From Eremophila alpestris peregrina (lineage: Eukaryota > Chordata > Aves > Passeriformes > Alaudidae), in the NCBI GenBank assembly GCA_009792885.1, contig WMCF01000012.1:17559492-17623491 (forward strand): a DNA stretch of 64,000 nt, given 5' to 3'. A program made the position numbers and the translations under genes. Under the pieces are notes generated by a model. The model ran no database searches, was not told the DNA's origin, and worked only from the letters and a program-made list of their open reading frames with translations. Shown in pieces: positions 10,873 to 23,300 of the stretch (the stretch's first letter is position 1; the number at the start of each line of letters is the position of its first letter).

Positions 10873-10941
10873 ATGAGGCAGCCGCAGCCGCGGGCGGTGT
10901 CGTTGTCATTGTCGCTGTCGCTGTCCCCTCTCGGCGCCTGA
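10873..10941 (+). CDS. Possible upstream ORF in the FAM219A 5' leader
   Basis: An ATG at 10,873 (context CGGCGATGA) opens 22 codons, MRQPQPRAV followed by a Ser/Leu-alternating run, and stops at TGA 10,939-10,941, 67 bp before the FAM219A start. It would lie in the 5' leader if transcription begins near the ETS/AP-1 sites at 10,836-10,858. The Ser-Leu run comes from a short TTGTCG/CTGTCG hexamer repeat. If used, it would act as a translation-lowering uORF rather than make a functional peptide. The transcription start itself is not visible. Confidence 0.35.
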   Translation: MRQPQPRAVSLSLSLSLSPLGA

Positions 10942-11008
10942 GGAGCCGCCCGCGCCCGCCCGCCCTGCTCCCTGCGCTCAGCCCGCCGCGCTCGGCGCCG
11001 CCGCCAAG

Positions 11009-11068
11009 ATGATGGAGGAGATAGACCGGTTCCAGGTGCCCGCCGTGCGCGCCGAGATGCAGCCGCTG
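11009..11068 (+). CDS. FAM219A: FAM219A coding exon 1 (partial gene; later exons lie outside the window)
   Basis: Twenty codons open with tandem Met codons and begin MMEEIDRFQVP, ending EMQPL. I recognise this as the conserved N-terminus of FAM219A, a small, mostly disordered vertebrate protein of unknown molecular function; human has a slightly different middle (recalled as TAHS). The context GCCAAGATGATGG is a good Kozak site, and the first ATG is chosen because human also starts with Met-Met. The last codon CTG is followed at once by GTGAGG, a normal donor in phase 0, where the human protein continues with DPAAA from exon 2. Beyond the donor the frame stays open by chance into GC-rich intron and should not be read as protein. 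I found no match to the later FAM219A segments (NYKPSPLQVKLEKQ, GYSSAEQ) anywhere to 64,000, so intron 1 exceeds 52.9 kb. The assignment rests on remembered sequence, not on a search. Confidence 0.85.
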
Positions 11069-11350
11069 GTGAGGGGCAGGCGGGCGGGGCCGCGCTGTGC
11101 CCGGCTTGAAATGACCCCGGTGCCGAGGGGGTCGCGCACACACCCCCGGGTGTCGGCGCTGCGGGCGCGGCGGTGCCGCCGTTATATAACGGGGTGTCCT
11201 GGGCGCCGCCGCCATCCCCGGCGGGCCCGGGGCCGCTGCTGTGTCATCCCGGGCCATCCTCTTATCCTGCCCACCCCCGTCCTCTTCTTCTCGTCCTCCA
11301 CGTCCCCCTCTTCCCACGGTGTGTCCCCGAGCGCCGTCGGTAGCAGAAGC

Positions 11351-11370
11351 GGGCGGGGGCGGGCGGGCGG
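11351..11370 (+). other. Strong G-quadruplex-type motif in FAM219A intron 1
   Basis: Four runs of three or more G, each separated by a single C, lie on the coding strand about 280 bp downstream of the exon 1 donor. Single-nucleotide loops make this a canonical, stable quadruplex pattern in DNA or nascent RNA. Such motifs are common at the starts of first introns in CpG islands; no function is shown here. Confidence 0.6.
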
Positions 11371-12782
11371 CTCCGCTCCTGCCGCGATGGAAACGCCGCT
11401 CCTCCCGGAGCATCCCGGGGTGTTCTCCCGCCGCCGGGCACCGGAATGGCCTGGGGACCAGGGGGAGGCGGCGGAGGGACTGGGGAGCCCGGTTGGAGGC
11501 GCTGAGGACGGATGGGCTTTTAATTGACTTGCACAAGATAGGTGAGGTCTGAGGAGGAGTCGGGCGGTGTTTGTGCCCAGCCCGGTCTGGGAGCTGCGGG
11601 GAGCGATGGTCCCCGGGGACAGCAGAGCTGCACGGGGTGGGTGTGAAGCTAAACGCGCTGTGGAGCCGCAGGACCTTCTCCGAGGATGGTTTTATAGCCT
11701 GCTCTCGACGCTAAGCTGCAGTGAGGAGATGCTCATCTTGTGTAAAGTCCAGGTGTTCTGCAAAGAAACATTTCTGTCAAATTAGTTTTGCTCACATAAA
11801 ATTACATGTGTGAGGAAAACAATCTGTGAGGGTTTGATGCCCTGCCACAGCATGTGTTTTTCGTATCAGGATGTTTTTTCACATCGTAGACACAATTATA
11901 CTCAATTAATGAGCTCTGAAGAGCCTGACATAATGGTTACACTACTACATGAGACCTTGGGGAATCTTTGCAGAGAGCGAAGTCTGCAGGCTCACAGGAC
12001 TTTGCAGATGTGTAACTGGGCAGGTAGAGTGGTTCTGGGCTTTTGATAGCTTCTGAAATGAGTTACAAAGGAAGGCCAGCTAGCTGGCAGCCAGGGGAGA
12101 TGCTAGACCATCATCAAGTAGTGCAAGACTTCTTATGAGCATTGCTCCAATGCCACAGGCTTGTTTGCATACGTATATGCCCCATCTGCCAGCCACAGAA
12201 CTCTTGAATGTGTTTGTTCATTTCTGTTTTCTACCTGGAAGATGTTCTCTTGTGTGTTCCCCTCTCCTGTGTTCCTCAGTCTCCGCCTGGAGGTGTGTTA
12301 TTAGTAACCTGGGACCTGTTGAAATGCAGTTCATCTTGGCATTAAAGAGAAATCTGGATAACGGGCTCGCTTGCTCAAGGTGTTGATTCCTTTTGGCACC
12401 TGGAGTAAGCAATTCCCATCTCAGTATCTGGTTGTGTGAGACAAGCATATGAATTGTTTAGGAAGGTGGAAAGAATAATGGAATACTTGCACTGTTCCTT
12501 TTGGCAGCAGGTGAGCATAGTTTATTGCCAGGTTTATGCTAGCACTGAAGCACTTCTGAGATATCTACTATATCAAACCACACGTTATTTAGAGTTGATG
12601 TGAACACAACCTCAGTTCCATATTGCAGCTAGTATTTGTAAGAAGTTGAGAACACAATAAATGTCTTGTGAACAGAAAAGCTCTTAGAAGGTCTGCAGAC
12701 TCAAATTATCCCTCAGTGGCAAGAAAAACATTTATTGTGGGAGTGCTGATAAATTCTGAAAATATGCTTAATTTGGGTTGCA

Positions 12783-12945
12783 TTCTGCGTTTGGTTGTTT
12801 TTATTTTGGTTTTTTTGTTGTTGGTTTTTCGTTTTTGTTTGGTTTTAGTTTGGGGGTTTTTTGTTTGGTTTTTTGTTCTGGGTTTTTTTGTTGGTCTTGT
12901 TTTGGATTTGTTTGTTCATTTTGGTTTTGTTGTTTCTTTGGCTTC
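12783..12945. repeat. Low-complexity T/G-rich tract in FAM219A intron 1
   Basis: About 160 bp consist almost only of T and G on the plus strand (GTTT, GGTTTT and TTTTTTG units). It produces spurious Phe/Val/Leu-rich open frames on the plus strand and Lys/Gln-rich ones on the minus strand. It is not a membrane protein gene. Confidence 0.85.
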
Positions 12946-13739
12946 AAACCTTTGTGGTAGGGCAAAAAACCATATAAGCTGATGTGGGCTTGTTGCATTC
13001 TCTACTTATTGTTGGTGTTTTTATATAGAAGACACAACAAATATGACAAGAATGGCCATCTTTATTTGTTTTATTGCAGGCATAGTACTGAAAGTAGCAA
13101 GGTTGAAAAAGCTGTTGCCAGACAGACTCCTAAGTGTTTTCTAGAAACTCCATGATAATAGTGGAAGTGGAATTCGCAGATACATGCATGTTTGCATGGA
13201 CATGAACCAGGCAGAATCCAAAGAGCTTCTCTGGTCTAACCCAGTTCTCTCTGGATAGGATGATCGATAGGATAGCAGTGATAGTAAGTTTAGGAAACAG
13301 CTTCCTTCAACATGGAAGAATTAGAAGATTTTCACAAAGGGCTTTAACACTTGCATTAAAAGAATAGTTTGAATCTGTGCTTCGGTTCGTTTCTAACTAC
13401 TGGAGCTCATAGTGAAACCTTGGGATTTTGGGGGTCTTGAGCATTTGGGAGTCTAAACACACAATTACTCTGGCTGGGTGTATAGGATCTTTCCACAGGC
13501 ATGGAAATGTTGACAATGGTCTCAGAAGTGGGATGTAGGAAATCTGGTATAGCATTTCTGGTGGTTTCCTCTGCTTTATAGCTCCTGGCCTGTACTTTGC
13601 AGATAGGGACTGGATACTTGCAAGTCTGGGGTTTATCATATTAATTTGCTTGGGAAACACAGTTCTTGCCAATACTACTGCATTGTACCATTACAATTAC
13701 CATTTGTCTGTCACTCTCCCTCCCAATCTGTACTTTTAA

Positions 13740-14330
13740 GGTTGCGGTTTCAACCCAGTTAACAAATAAATCACTCACAGCCTCTTGCTCACTTCCCTCC
13801 CACATCAGGATGGGGGAGAGAATCAGACAAGTAAAAGTGAGAAAACTTGTGGGTTGAGATGAAGACAGTTTAATAAGTAAAGCTAAAAGCATCCACACAA
13901 GCAAAGCAAAACAAGGAATTCATCCACCATTTCCTTTGGGCAGGCAGGTATTCAGCCATGCCCAGAGAAAAAAGGAGGGCTCCTGATTACACCTGATGAA
14001 TACTTGGGAAGACAAATACCATCCCAACATCCCCCATTGTCCTTCTTCTTCCCTCAGCTTTATATGCTGAGCATATGGGATGGAATATCCCTGTGGTCAG
14101 TTGGGGTCAGCTGTCCCACCTGTGTACCTATCCAACCTCTTGTGCACCCCCAGGTTCCTGGCTGGTGGGCTGGAGTGAGAAACAGAAGAGGCCTTAATTC
14201 TGCAAGCACTTCCCAGCAATAACTAAAACATCCATATGTTGTCAACACTGTCTTCAGCACAAATCCAAAATACGGCTCCACAGTAGCTACTGTGAGGAAA
14301 ATTAACTTTATTCTTATCAAAATCAGTGCA
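13740..14330 (-). mobile_element. Solo LTR, avian ERVL-like endogenous retrovirus (older copy)
   Basis: I recognise this about 590-bp sequence as a common avian ERVL-like LTR. On the minus strand it runs from a decayed TGCACTG-type 5' end, through the diagnostic block around GGGATATTCCATCCC, a TATAAA box (14,064-14,059), an ATTAAA signal (13,874-13,869) and the CTCAACCCACAAGTTTTCTC block, to a decayed AAACCGCAAC 3' end. No internal retroviral sequence or second LTR adjoins it, so it is a solo LTR left by recombination. Both termini have drifted from TG...CA and I see no clear target duplication, which fits an older insertion than the LTR at 53,450. The open frames within it are not genes. Confidence 0.85.
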
Positions 14331-17300
14331 AAAGTATAGAATAACCTTATCATCTCCGGACTTACTGTCTTTGTCCCTGTTTAAAAGCTTTCCATTCCAG
14401 TGGTCTTAGGGAGAGATGCGACTGTCACTCTTTTCCACCTCCAGAAAGCTGAAGTAAAAGTTTGTTTTTCACATGCTACCCAAAAGTCATTGTGACTTGC
14501 CTCTGAAGCTATATATAAAAAAGAAATGTTTCCAAACATTATTCCCTGCTAAAAGCAAACAAAGAAAAGGTCCCTTGCTTGATTTATGGAGTATACACAA
14601 GATGAAGTATTTTTTCATCCTGTTCCAACAGGAACAGGGTGTCCCAAGAAAGCACTGTTTCCTCTGAGTACTGGCCAGTGTGTGACAGGTTGTGAAATGA
14701 GGTTTGTGAAGCTAGGCTTTGCTCAAAATCTTGAACTCTGTGTTGTTGATCAGCATGCATACTTTTTGAATGTCTGTTCATCTGCACAGATCAAGTGTCA
14801 CCTTAGCTTTTGATGTCTTTTTACTGAACTCCAGGACAACTGCTGCTGATCTGCCTGGAAACCATGTGACTGCTGGTCTGCCCATCTCTAAAATTAAGAT
14901 TGTCTTCTCTTCAGAATGTAGCAGCAATACCCTTCTTACAAAGCAGTCTGAAACCTTTCTGTACCCTTGCACCCCCCAGACCTGCCCCTGACACTTGCAC
15001 TATTTATTGATCAGCTGTCTGGAGGTGATAGTGCATTAATATCTGGTGTCTACTGACAGTATATCCTAACAATAACCAGTGCTTTATTTACAGAGCAGGG
15101 ACAGGGAACCTGACATGGCTTTTTGCAAAACTGAGTTCTTTAAAGCCTGAATGTGTCTGATTGGGGAACGCTGTCTCTTTGACAGTCTTGTCCCACCATG
15201 GTCTATGTTGGGCTTCCCGTTGCAAGACTAAAGGCAGCACCCAATTTGTAAAGGCTGCACAAAGCCTACCAGCATCTCTGGTTGCTGCAAGTTTCTATCT
15301 GCTGATAACAAGTCAGATAGGGATTATGTTACAGAGCTGAGAAGCATTTGGCCTGCAGGTTGCATTTTGGCTAGGTCTGTGATATGTGCCCTCCAGCACT
15401 TCACATTGGAGGCAGTGATGTGAAATTAATAAGGTGGGCAGTCATTTTCCTCCTCTTTCCAGCTTGTTTGGATAAGCATTTTGAAGTCAGGTGAGGTGGC
15501 TTGAGTCTATGTGACTTCTGCAAATGTGTTTGAGAATTGCTGGGTAACTGATGCAGACCCAAAGGAGAGGCTCAGCACAAGACTTAAAGAGACTGAGTTG
15601 CTAAGTACAGATGGACAAGATGGCATATGGTACCTGGTAACCTGGTTTAACCTGGTTAAACATCATCCAGTTGTCAGATGGGATGAGGCCCAGTGTTTCA
15701 AATCTTGGAGAGACACATTACACTGTGTATTTTGATATTGTGGTACAGTTCTGTACATTTTCACCCTGGGAGAGAAGACAGGGTGGTAACTGGCATTTGG
15801 TCACATTCATGTTGTACCTGTCCCTGAAAACAGAATTATTTGTTCTGATCCACATTTCTATTCTTATATGTTGGTCACATTTGACTTCTATCTTAAAAAT
15901 GTCTGCCTTTTCAAATTAATATAAGCTAATTTACAGGGTATTTTCTTTACTCCTAGTACTTAGTGTCACGTCATCCTTATCTATGTGATGCAAGCTCAGC
16001 TGCAGGTACTCTGTTCTGTTAGATTCTGTTCATTTCCAGCTCGACCTGTTGTGATCCTTCTGCACTCACAGAAAGGATGCTGGGTAGTGTGTTATTTCCA
16101 GATAAAATCAATTCAGGGTTTGCAGGGATGTGATGAGGCCTGACATTCATTATTTCTGGGATACCTACACTTGGTAGATACCTCTTTTGGCTGATGGAGT
16201 TGGTATTTGATGTCTTAACTTCCAACCAGTCAATTTTTCCCAGTCTGTTGGCGGTGGTGCATTTGTTGATATGATTTGTTTTCCCCAAGTTTTTTGCTGG
16301 GAAGTTTTCCTAGCAGAAAATTCTTATTGCAGTGGTAGATACTAAAGGGAGAGAGAGATGAAGGAAAACTTGCACAGTGAGGATGCTGCAGATGAAAAAG
16401 AAGTAAAATTCCCTTTGAAATAAGAATGGCTGACCCTGTAGTTGTGTGTAGAGCCATCTTTTCTTCAGCGTTGGAGTCTTGCCACACACTCCCCCTGTGC
16501 TTTTTAAGTCTGTGTTTTGGATTGTTACCTAAACTCTTGCCAAACCCCTAGGATTTTTGTTAAAATGAAATGTATCTGGGCACAGTGCAGTGGGGTTGTA
16601 TATTGAGTCTGCTGGAACATGGATGCCTCCCAAGCCTGTGTCTCTAGCATGCACCAAGCCCTGGCTGGCATATGATGGCAAACTGACAGGTGACAGTGTT
16701 GGATCACACCTTGCTCCCATAGCACAAAAGTGAAAATATGAAAGTTCTTTTGCTTACATGGCATCAGTACCACTTTTCCTAAGAACGCATCTGTCAAAGT
16801 GCAGCAGCTTCAGTGGAGCTTTGACACAAACTTCTAAGACTTTGGCTCACTTTCTGAAAGCAGCAGGAACGCAGTATTTCAGTTTCCCAGTTTTCAACCC
16901 ACATGAAAAATGGGAGCTCTTTCCAGAGAAATTGGGCTGGTGGTTCCTATATCTCAATCTGAAGCATTGTGCCTGGCTGGTACCTTGCCAGCAGGGGCCT
17001 CAGGCTGGTAGCTCTAGCTATGATGATGACAGCCAAACTAAGGAATTTGCTCAGCCAAATCCTACAGTGATACTGCTGGCTCTTCAGCTGAGATGCCAAA
17101 TCTGCACCAGTCATGAAAGTGTAAAATTTTCAGAAATTTTTAAGGTACAGAAGATGCATTTATTTACAGCTTTGTTTTTAAATATCAGAAGATAATAAAA
17201 ATAAATCATATTATCTACCAGATACTTAGTTTTTAAAAAACAAACTGTAATTTTAGTCAGCAGAGAGTATGAGTGCTTGGCATGCTTATAAAATCTGCAT

Positions 17301-20300
17301 TCTTTATTTCTGCAAAATACTGCCTATCTCACCTCAAGAAGGTTGTGCTGCATGCTAAGATCTCTCCATAAAATGAGGAAAAACTGAAGAACAGAAAACC
17401 AAAAGTAACTAAACCAAAAAGAAAGGCTACACCTGTAGAGTTTATAAATAGTATGTTAATATAACATTAGGTCTATAGTGCAGGTACACAAAACCCTCAT
17501 CTTTCTAGAAGGAAAAAGCTTCTAAAATGAAAATGTCATCCTTATATATATTCATTGTAATGTAGCCCAGAGGTTACACAGCTACATGTTCTGCAAATGC
17601 CTACAGAACATGAGATTTGTAATGTTGCAGTACTATGGATCCTGAAATAGATTTATTTTAGATAGTGCTGCTTTTAGTTATACAGCTTTTTTTGATGTGC
17701 TGTCAAGTCATCTATGGCAGTGGCCTAAAGATTGGCTCCCTGAGTACTTCAGTTAATTGAGATTCTGTCCTCTCACTTCCCTGTCCTGTGTCAGGCCTGT
17801 GGTGCAGAGGTACAGGAATGTTTTTATTACCACCCCAGGCCAGGCTGAAACTCCAGCAGTGATCCAGCACAGTCTCCCAGATGAAGGTGGTGAGGGATGT
17901 GCTGTTGTATATGGGGGATGACCTGCCAGGATTTGGGAGCGTGTTCTGGCTGCCACTACCTCTGCAGGAACATTGCTCCGTCTTCTCCACTTCTTTGTAC
18001 AAGCTCTGACTACAGCTGTTCTGTCAGTCATATTTGGAAATCTTCCCATGAGTGAGGAAAGGTATTTAAAAGGGGGCAGTGAACTCTATGAACAATTAAA
18101 TCTGCACAGTCCACTCTTGGGATTCTATCATCATTCCCAAGAGCTCGTTATCTGTAGCATGATGCTAATACCTACTCAGACAGCAATTCTTGCTACTGAT
18201 GTAGCTGTATCCTCTCTCTGCCTGTAGGTAGTGGCAGGTCTGTAAAGAGACAAGATGAGCAAAATTCCAGGGTGAGAGAGGAGAACAAGGCATGCCTTAA
18301 ATTCTGCAAGTCTTCATTCCAGGAAAGCTCTCAGCTTACCAACAGGGCTGTGACCTGTCGGGAGGTAAATTTTACTTTTGGCGAAATTGAAGCCTGAACT
18401 TGATAAAGATAGAGGAGGAGACCCCATCACCAGTTTGATCTGTGGGGTAGAGAATTAAAAGCTGGCTAATGGCAGGACTTCTAGTCAGTCAGTGACGATG
18501 GTGTGCCTGTTTTTTAGACATTTTAAGACCTTGGCAGGAGTAGTTGCCTTTCAGCTTCTGCATAGATCAATTATTTGTCACTTTTCACAGGCAGTCTGTA
18601 GAAATGTGTCTACACTTTCCCCTCACACTCACACATGCCATACATCTTCAGTGAAGTCTTGTGCCATTTTGAGTATAAGGTTCCCTCAAGGTTATTCTGT
18701 ATCTGTCACTATAAAATTGACATTGTAGTGATGCAGCCACTTGCCACTAGTAAATCCATCAGTTCTGCTCAAAGCCTTTGTAGTCTGACCATTATTCTTT
18801 GAATTTTAGAGTGTCATCTTTTGCAGTAGATTGATGTCCATTTTGTGGTAAGCAATTGTAAGCAAGCACTTGCTTCATTGGTTTGTTTCTGAGGATTACT
18901 CAGTCAGAGTGAATGAAATTGTAGGTGAAATTTGCTTAATTTTGAAGAGTAATTGCTAGCAAATCTGCTCAATATTTGGACACCAATCCATCACCAGTTC
19001 ACAGGATAGCAAGGTTTATCACATCAGGAAACTTCTTCACAAAGAAATGCTCTCCTAAATACGTGCAGAGTATTCGAGCTGCATCCCAACTGCTTTTACT
19101 TGGTGAGTCGCAGTCAGTTGTGGATTGAGAAATGTGTCTTTTTAGTAATTTTTAGTAAGCTGAAGGTAGCACACATTGCTTTTGTTGGGAAGAGGTCTGG
19201 CTTTTTTAAAGATGGGTGGGTAAGACCTTATTTCCTATGCAGAAGGGAAAAGGGAGAGTACTGTTTAATCTTAAAAAGGTATTCCAGCTCTACTGGCAAG
19301 CTGTCTAGTGGAAATGCAGCCTCTGCTGTGAACGAGTTATGTTGCTAGAACATACTTAAATTCTTCTTCAGCCTGCTAATTTCTACTGCATAGAACAAAG
19401 CTGTTGGCTATCAAATAACTGGCCATCAATTGACTCCTGTAACCCAGCACTGTCTGCCTACCAGAGCACATTGTTTAGACTATATGTGCAGTGCTGAAGC
19501 AAGTAGAACAAACCTACCTCAGCTCTTTCCTTACATTGCTTCCTATTGCTTCCAGAATAGTCTGTGTTACAGCTTTTCTGAGTAGCTGCTGTTTCATTCA
19601 GCATCCAGCACCATCAGACATGGATTGTTCCTCCTTGGATATGGTATGGTGTCTTGACTCACGCTTGTCTGACACTGCTTTTTCTTAGTTTCTTTTCAGT
19701 TTCCTTTCTGAGCCAGCTCCCATTTATATGACCTATCTTTTGGGCTCTGCAGCATTCAGTCCAATAAATCCTGTAGACAACCTTTTTTCATAAGCCAAGC
19801 AGAGAGCAATATTCTAATGATCATTTCTCTCTTGCATGTTTTACTGATTTGCGTGGGAATGTAGGTTAGTGATTTAGTACACCCATATCCAAGCAAAATG
19901 TTTACCTAGGTTATTTCTTGTTTCATGTTTTTGTTTGTATGTGGTCCCAGATGAAAATCAATCTTGGTTTTTGCATCAATGTCAGAGTTGCTTATGCTGA
20001 TCTAATTATTGTTTCCTTCCCTATCCCCCGTTGAATTTGGGGTGTGGTTTTTTCTGTTTTTTCAGCAAGTTTGGCACAGGCATTGGGAGAGCTTTTTTAA
20101 GCTGGGGTGAGATAGCATGCTTTGGTGATGGTCTCTCGTGCTCCTTTTTTTTTAACAGATGTCTCACAGTTGGCCAGTAGGAGATCTTTTTTACCTCATG
20201 GACCAGGCATCTTTAGCGGCCTTAAACGCAGTTATATTTATGTCTTCATCGGTTCATCATTTCACTTTTTTTGCATAGTTAACTAAGGTAATCCAACATT

Positions 20301-23300
20301 TTTTGAGTTCCTGTGCTCGCCTCTGTGATATGAGTGTTCTCAGGCTTAAAAAACTCTTGCTTTTTCCTTTAAAGTGCAGAAGTACTGCAGTCCCTGCATA
20401 AGAGCACATTGGCAGTGTATTGCAGTATTGAAAAGGGACCTGTTGGCTAGACACACATTTGTAAATTCAGAAGAGATTCATTTACACTTGCCTAAGCTCT
20501 TTCATTAGTATTGCTTAAGTCATGTCCCCAGACATGAACAGTTCCAGTTTCACTTTTTGGCTGATGTACCAACCTTACAGCAGACAAATGATAGGACAAG
20601 GGAAGCAGATAGGACTTCCCATCCTTTGAGCCAGCTAGTTCTAGGAAAGCAATTTCTTGGAGGCTGTTGAAGCATAAGGGTCTGAATATCTGTTAGAGAG
20701 GAGAAGGTAAGGGGATTCAAATCAAATGATTAAGTTCAACAAAGGTTAACTGTAGAGCCCTGCAGCTAGGGAGGAATATGCACCAGTACAAGTTAAGGGT
20801 TGAACTACATTAAAGCAGCTGGGATTCATGGTTAGAAATCTCTGATTAAAAAGGCTTTTACCTGTAGTGTTTTACATAGTAGAGGAAAGTACTTATAATT
20901 TTAATACTCATGGGTCTTATCCTCAGTGGTCATGACTCAATTTTAGGGCCTAATTTCTAATATAAAACTTGTTTCATTGTCAATTGTTGCAAGTAGCTTG
21001 ATGTGTAATAAAAGACAACTTACAACATTTTTGAAGTTTGCAGAACCCGAATATCCAAGGAGCTGTTTGAGCAGACTGACCTGAGAAATGGGAGAGGGAG
21101 AAAAGGTGTGCCTTGCATGGGGTGCATGTTGTTAATTGAAATGAAAAAATGAATATGAATGTTCCTAACCACAGATGGCATTGCAAAGCTTTTGCCTGGC
21201 AGGACTTTGTGACTGATGTGTCTAAAAACAATATACTTCTTTGTATGAAAGCATGACTTTTTTCCCAACAACATGCATGTGATGCAAATGAAAAAATACA
21301 CTGTCTGTGATGGCCAGAGCAGACTCTCCAGCTGAACACCACATACAGATTTTGCAGTCATTGCTTTGTCAGTCAATCCATGGAAAGGGGCGATCGTTTT
21401 GATGGAACAGAACTAGTGAAGGTTCAGCCTTCCAGACTTCATTGGTTTGGAGCAAGGGCCTGAGGTCTGAGAAATGTGCAGTGCTCCCATGTCAGTGCAG
21501 GGACCAGCTCTGACTGCACAGCCTTTGCTCTGCAGCAACACTTCACTAATGCTTCTGTGGGACATCTTTCTTCCAGAGGCAAAATAGATTAACGTGAGTA
21601 CAGCCTGTGTCATCAAAATTATTGTCTTGTTAGTTGTGGCATTGAACCCTAGTGGTAGTGAATGTGGAGTTATTTTGAAAGCACAAGGCAATGCACCCTA
21701 CCTGAACCTTGTTTCTCTTAGCATCTGTTTCTGGAATATATGTGGAGCGGGAGAAAGCTAAGCATGATATCCCTTGAGAAAGGCTGGGGATATGTGGGTA
21801 GGATGGGAATAGAAGTGTGTTACAGGGCTTTGACAGGATCCGTGTGATATGAAAACAGCAGGAAAGGCTTTCTTTTTTATGCTTAGAATTCTGAAACTTC
21901 AAAGGATCTTGCAGGAAAATTGTGTTGTAGTCCAGGGAAAGACTTAACCATTCCTCCCTGCCCCTACCAATCTCTTCTGGGCCTGTGGGTCCGTATAGAA
22001 CTCCAAACCTAATTTCCCTTTATATAAGGTGGAAAAATGGGAATTGCAGTTCTGAGAATAGTAACAGGAACAGCATGTTCACAGGCTCTGAGGATGGAGG
22101 TCACCTAGCCACTGGAGCGTGTAAAAGCTGCACTTCAAGTTGAGTTCTTGGCAGTTGATAAGCCAAGGAGAAAATGCTGGCTTCTGGTTCCATTTCTGTT
22201 AATGCGTGTGTCAAAAGTCAGATCAGCTTCCAGTTTTGATCACTGTGATTAGGGGGAATTGGGTATTGTTAAAGGAGTTAGAGCAAGTCCAGCTCTTCTA
22301 GAAGATATGTTGTGACACATCTGTACTGAGACTTAAGTGGCAGGAATTGCCACTTCAGGATGCTAGTGCAAAACCTGAAGATACAGTCTAGAATTCTGCA
22401 AAACATTAGTCATTCCTCTGCTGCTCTGATGAAATAAAATGTCATACTGCCCCTCGCTTTCATAATTTCCAGCTGAACCAAACCCTTTAGTGGACGTATC
22501 TTAAAAAGCATATCACAAAAGCAGTTCTGTGAAAAGAATTTCTTGTACTTCTTGCAAAAATTAGGCCAAAGTGATTGCGAAAATAGCTGAGATGATCCAT
22601 GCTGTGCATGTAAGAATTATTATAAAGAGATTATCTGGTTATGGGAGAATATTTTATTTGGATTATGTAGCTACATAGAATCTATAATTCATGCTTTCTG
22701 CAGAAAAGAAGTTTCCCTGTGCTGCAGTGGGAAATGTCAGATATGAGCTTTTATTAACTCTAAGGTTCTATATTTGCAATACTGAATTCTCAAAGATTAA
22801 TCCCTGAATTTTGGGAGAAAATTTCTTCACCTAGAGTCCAACCCAGTAAGAGAAGTTTGTCCCACAAGGTTAACTGGTAGCCCTTACCAGATTAGAGATG
22901 CTTCTGTAGTGACTTTTAGAGGAGCAGTGCTTTCTGCTTGGTTTGTGACCATAAGTTGTGCTCAATTTAACAAATGGGTGAATTAGGTGCACACTTAAAA
23001 TTTTCAGTGACTTGGACCCTGGTTGTTGGGTCTGCATATGAGATGGAGAACATGTGTGCTATCTCTCTCTTCAGCTATGATCTGAAAACCAGTGTTCCAT
23101 GGTACTCACTCCAATAGTCCCAAAGTTTCCTCTTGCTTATCCAAATGATTAACCCTTGAATCAATACTTAGTACAATGTGCATAGCAGTGCTGGTTTTCA
23201 GGAAGCTTGATGGCTAATGTCCTAGGACGTGGTTGAAGAGGCACAAAGTGCTTTTACTGGCATAAGAGGTGTGTGTTTGATGCTGGCTCACTTAGTTTCC

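Larger units (their letters stand above)
10010..11650. promoter_or_regulatory. CpG-island bidirectional promoter between DNAI1 and FAM219A
   Basis: This is the only long stretch with dense CpG and high GC; it contrasts sharply with the AT-rich flanks and covers both first exons. Motifs seen include ETS sites CCGGAAGT (10,339 and 10,372) and CCGGAAGC (10,836), two CRE palindromes, an NRF1 site, an AP-1 site TGAGTCA (10,852-10,858), and many GC boxes. The two start codons are 728 bp apart and point away from each other. There is no clear TATA box near FAM219A, as expected for a housekeeping-type island. The left edge abuts the 3' end of a CR1 element; the right edge fades within FAM219A intron 1. 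Confidence 0.85.
11069..13739 (+). other. FAM219A intron 1, proximal part
   Basis: The first 600 bp are still CpG island and contain the G-quadruplex motif; the rest drops to AT-rich DNA with the T/G tract at 12,783-12,945. The open frames in the island part are GC-driven and cross the donor site, so they are not coding. Confidence 0.75.

Noticed and set aside
11009..11527. 172-codon frame starting at the FAM219A ATG
   Set aside because: After 20 codons it runs through a proper GTGAGG donor into GC-rich intron; the remainder is Arg/Pro/Ser-rich island translation.
10187..11536. Several 80-226 codon frames on both strands of the CpG island
   Set aside because: GC-rich DNA has few stop codons; the products are Pro/Arg/Ala-rich, overlap one another and share no homology that I recognise.
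12668..12998. Hydrophobic frame resembling a membrane protein and its Lys/Gln-rich antisense
   Set aside because: Caused entirely by the T/G low-complexity tract.
16758..17195. 145-codon plus-strand open frame
   Set aside because: Longest frame outside the island, but with no domain, no splice or promoter context and no coding-like composition; expected by chance in 64 kb read in six frames.
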